Source: Shewanella aestuarii
GTDB lineage: Bacteria > Pseudomonadota > Gammaproteobacteria > Enterobacterales > Shewanellaceae
DNA: 64,000 nt
Assembly: GCF_011765625.1 (NCBI RefSeq)
Contig: NZ_CP050313.1
Span: 3,406,501 to 3,470,500, forward strand
Direction: 5' to 3'
This document shows, one piece after another, positions 61,812-64,000 of the stretch (position 1 is the first letter of the stretch; every line of letters begins with the position of its first letter). The position numbers and the translations under genes are program-made. The notes beneath the pieces were generated by a model, which saw only the letters and a program-made list of their open reading frames with translations, was not told the DNA's origin and ran no database searches.

Positions 61812-61850
61812 AAACCCCATCATGACAAATATTGATGGGGTTTAATTTTT
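61812..61850. terminator. Terminator between fau and metY
   Basis: Stem AAACCCCATCA / TGATGGGGTTT with a 10-base loop followed by AATTTTT, nine bases after the fau stop; convergent with metY. Confidence 0.85.
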
Positions 61851-61888
61851 TAACAATTTACATCTCAATCATTGGACTGCTTTTGTCG

Positions 61889-63196
61889 TTAACTCACCGC
61901 TTTATCTAATGCCTGACTCACATCGGCAATAATGTCATCGATATGCTCAATGCCAACCGAGATCCGTACTAAGTCTTCAGACACTCCAGCTTTAGCCAAT
62001 TCTGCGCTGTCTAATTGACGGTGCGTGGTACTGGCAGGATGACAAGCCAATGATTTAGCATCACCAATATTGACCAAGCGTAGTACCATTTGAAGCGCAT
62101 CAATAAACTTACCACCGGCAATTTTACCCGCCTGCGCATCAGCGGCTTTTATGCCAAAGCTGATGATGCCAGACGCTTTACCATTGGTGATTTTTTTACA
62201 AGTCGCATTGAATGGGCTATCAGGCAATGCCGCATAGTTTACCCAACTTACATTGGGATGTTGCTGTAAATACTGCGCGAGTGCGAGGGCATTACTGCAA
62301 TGGCGTTCCATACGCAGACTTAAGGTTTCTAATCCTTGTAGTAATAAGAAGGCACTTTGTGGTGATAATGCCGCCCCTGTATTACGTAATGGCACAACGC
62401 GACAACGACCAATAAACGCTGCTGGCCCAAACGCCTCGGTATAAACCACACCGTGATAGGAAGGATCGGGTTGATTTAAAACCGCAAAGCGATCTTTATT
62501 GGCCACCCAATCAAATTTACCCGAGTCAATAATCACCCCGCCAATGGTCGTGCCATGACCACCTATGTATTTGGTTAGTGAATGGATCACTATGTCTGCG
62601 CCATGATCAAAAGCGCGGCAAAGCACTGGTGTAGCGACGGTATTATCAACAATTAACGGCACGCCATGCTTGTGGGCAATGTCGGCTAAACGTTGTAAAT
62701 CGACCACGTTTCCCGCGGGGTTACCAATGGATTCACAAAATAGCGCTTTGGTTTTATCGTCAATTAATGTTTCTAGGCCAGCGTAGTCATCATAGGCGGC
62801 CATGCGCACATCAACGCCTTGGCGCGGCAAAGTATGGGCAAATAAATTATAAGTACCACCATATAACTGACTCGTGCTGACAATGTTGTCACCCACCTGA
62901 GTTAACGCTTGGATCGCATAGGTGATAGCAGCCATACCTGATGCAACCGCTAAGGCACCAATACCGCCTTCAATAGCTGTAAGGCGCTGCTCAAGTACGT
63001 GAGTGGTTGGGTTCATAATGCGGGTATAGATGTTACCGGCAACTTTTAAATCGAATAAATCTGCGCCATGCTGGGTATCATCAAAGGTATAGGAAGTGGT
63101 TTGATAAATCGGCACTGCCGCGGCTTTGGTTGTGGCTTCTGATTCGTAGCCATAATGTAATGCCAGTGATTCCAGTTTCATGTTTGCTGCCGTCAT
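61889..63196 (-). CDS. metY: O-acetylhomoserine sulfhydrylase-type PLP enzyme
   Basis: A 435-residue enzyme of the Cys/Met-metabolism PLP family, MetY type, which makes homocysteine from O-acetyl- or O-succinylhomoserine and sulfide. The PLP lysine is in HSLTKYIGGHGTTIGG (about residue 210). Other marks: YTRIMNPTTHVLEQRLTAIEGG, and the long insertion VVYTEAFGPAAFIGRCRVV typical of MetY rather than MetB/MetC. ATG 63196 follows AAGGAAGG. Two adjacent MetJ boxes lie 115-130 bases upstream, confirming a role in methionine synthesis. Confidence 0.92.
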   Translation of the reverse strand: MTAANMKLESLALHYGYESEATTKAAAVPIYQTTSYTFDDTQHGADLFDLKVAGNIYTRIMNPTTHVLEQRLTAIEGGIGALAVASGMAAITYAIQALTQVGDNIVSTSQLYGGTYNLFAHTLPRQGVDVRMAAYDDYAGLETLIDDKTKALFCESIGNPAGNVVDLQRLADIAHKHGVPLIVDNTVATPVLCRAFDHGADIVIHSLTKYIGGHGTTIGGVIIDSGKFDWVANKDRFAVLNQPDPSYHGVVYTEAFGPAAFIGRCRVVPLRNTGAALSPQSAFLLLQGLETLSLRMERHCSNALALAQYLQQHPNVSWVNYAALPDSPFNATCKKITNGKASGIISFGIKAADAQAGKIAGGKFIDALQMVLRLVNIGDAKSLACHPASTTHRQLDSAELAKAGVSEDLVRISVGIEHIDDIIADVSQALDKAVS

Positions 63197-63310
63197 AATG
63201 CCTTCCTTTACCTTAGAGATTTAAATTGTGTCATCAATCAAATGGGCGTTGCCGGATAAGTTACCGAATAAAAAACAATCATCATCCAGCAAGACTCCAC
63301 ACTAGCAATA

Positions 63311-63326
63311 AGACGTCTAGATGTCT
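63311..63326 (-). promoter_or_regulatory. Tandem MetJ boxes upstream of metY
   Basis: AGACGTCT directly followed by AGATGTCT: a perfect met box plus one with a single mismatch, in the head-to-tail arrangement that MetJ dimers bind with S-adenosylmethionine. It lies 115 bases before metY. MetJ itself is not in the window. Confidence 0.85.
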
Positions 63327-63345
63327 ATTCAAAAATTAATACCCA

Positions 63346-63370
63346 TTAAAAAAGGCGCTTGTGCGCCTTT
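63346..63370 (-). terminator. Rho-independent terminator of folM
   Basis: Stem AAAGGCGC / GCGCCTTT with loop TTGT; read on the minus strand it ends in a T run. 19 bases downstream of the folM stop. Confidence 0.8.
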
Positions 63371-63389
63371 GAGTTGATTTAGGTAAGGT

Positions 63390-64000
63390 TTACACTAGAT
63401 GCCGCCCACCATCAACGGGGTAACTTCTACCGGTAACGTAATGACTTTTAATGAGATACTCCACCAGCGAGATAATTTCAGCATTACCCGCCTCTTTAGG
63501 CAAAATAGCCTTAGCAAGCGCTTTCACCTTGTATGCATCATCGTCGTGCTCATTGAATAAAATCATTGCTGGGGCAATGGAGTTCACTTTGACATGGGGA
63601 GCTAATTTGGCCGCAAACGATAAAGTTAAGTTGTGCAAAGCCGCTTTACTGGCAGCGTAGGCAATATGTTTTTTACTGCCTTTTTCTGCAACATAATCTG
63701 TAATATGAATAATGTTACTGCCACCAATTGCACTGTCAGTATTTGGCGCATTTTCAATGGCGCTACGGCTAAGTAAATCGCCTAAGGCTAAGTTAATTTC
63801 ATAAGGCGCATTCACATGCACTTGCATCATGCGTGTAATGGTGTCACTCGGGCTGATCCCACTGTTGTCGGGTAGCCAGTCTGAGGCATTATGAATAATG
63901 CAATCCAGTCTTGGGCATTGCTGTACTTGGCTGATTAACCGCTGGATTGAATCGCTGTCGGTTAAATCACTTTGGATAAGGGTCGCATCTAATTTGCGTA
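63390..64000 (-). CDS. folM: Dihydromonapterin reductase FolM, 5' end beyond window
   Basis: A short-chain dehydrogenase, open to the right edge, with at least 203 residues visible. The catalytic YxxxK is in HIAYAASKAALHNLTLSFAA, preceded by the conserved Asp-bearing ITDYVAEKGSKK. The C-terminus FNEHDDD...SHYVTGRSYPVDGGRHLV is characteristic of FolM, which makes tetrahydromonapterin (and can reduce dihydrofolate) with NADPH. IIHNAS near the right edge is the NNAG-type motif. The ATG at 63830 is internal: similarity and the open frame continue to 64000. The N-terminal cofactor-binding strand is outside the window. Confidence 0.88.
   Translation of the reverse strand, partial: RKLDATLIQSDLTDSDSIQRLISQVQQCPRLDCIIHNASDWLPDNSGISPSDTITRMMQVHVNAPYEINLALGDLLSRSAIENAPNTDSAIGGSNIIHITDYVAEKGSKKHIAYAASKAALHNLTLSFAAKLAPHVKVNSIAPAMILFNEHDDDAYKVKALAKAILPKEAGNAEIISLVEYLIKSHYVTGRSYPVDGGRHLV

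Noticed and set aside
1..64000. CRISPR arrays, insertion sequences, tRNA or rRNA genes
   Set aside because: No regularly spaced repeats, transposase frames, cloverleaf-like sequences or rRNA signatures were seen on reading the gaps.

Overview
The window looks like a chromosomal segment of a low-GC marine gammaproteobacterium, most likely Shewanella. The evidence is the gene set and order: ygfB-ubiH-ubiI next to gcvTHP, zapA-6S RNA-fau, a separate tetraheme cytochrome paired with a flavoprotein and a porin (as in the Shewanella ifc loci), small families such as DUF5062 and DUF3297, and many c-di-GMP proteins. I saw no rRNA, tRNA, CRISPR array or insertion sequence.

Layout. 1-8.3 kb: a truncated lipoprotein gene, a HerA-like ATPase (yjgR), a cold-shock protein and a very large single-chain formate dehydrogenase that carries its own GltD-like FAD/NAD(P)H module. 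8.4-13.3 kb: a periplasmic-sensor/PAS/GGDEF/EAL gene and a pectate lyase gene that meet head to head, each missing its 5' end. 13.4-20.6 kb: a siderophore-interacting reductase with a divergent MarR gene, a frameshifted PAS-GGDEF gene, a CaCA antiporter behind a yybP-ykoY (Mn2+) riboswitch, trmH, and a DJ-1/PfpI gene divergent from a LysR gene with a paired operator between them. 20.9-30.5 kb: an M3 lipoprotein peptidase, a Tat-exported flavoprotein/tetraheme cytochrome/porin operon (anaerobic respiration with an unknown acceptor), and adhE with a palindrome just before its start. 30.8-36.6 kb: PilZ, DUF533, CBS and GGDEF proteins and the periplasmic cpdB nucleotidase. 36.6-38.2 kb is a 1.6 kb gene-poor stretch holding a decayed gene.

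38.7-46.2 kb is a nine-gene operon for a multisubunit cation/proton antiporter. The order is E-F-G-(MbhD/MbhE/B fusion)-C-D-D-small membrane protein-D. This resembles the Na+/H+ module of archaeal Mbh complexes more than the classical bacterial Mrp order, and there are three NuoL/M/N-type subunits. 46.5-51.8 kb is accessory: a small secreted protein, a Cys/His-rich protein followed by a CueP-type copper protein, an LPD1-like HExxH protein, and an AbiE toxin-antitoxin pair flanked by gene remnants.

52.2-64 kb is conserved core: glycine cleavage genes gcvT, gcvH and gcvP; ubiquinone hydroxylases ubiI and ubiH with ygfB; zapA, 6S RNA and fau on the other strand; metY behind tandem MetJ boxes; and a folM gene cut by the window edge. 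All database comparisons implied here are from memory of families; no search was run.
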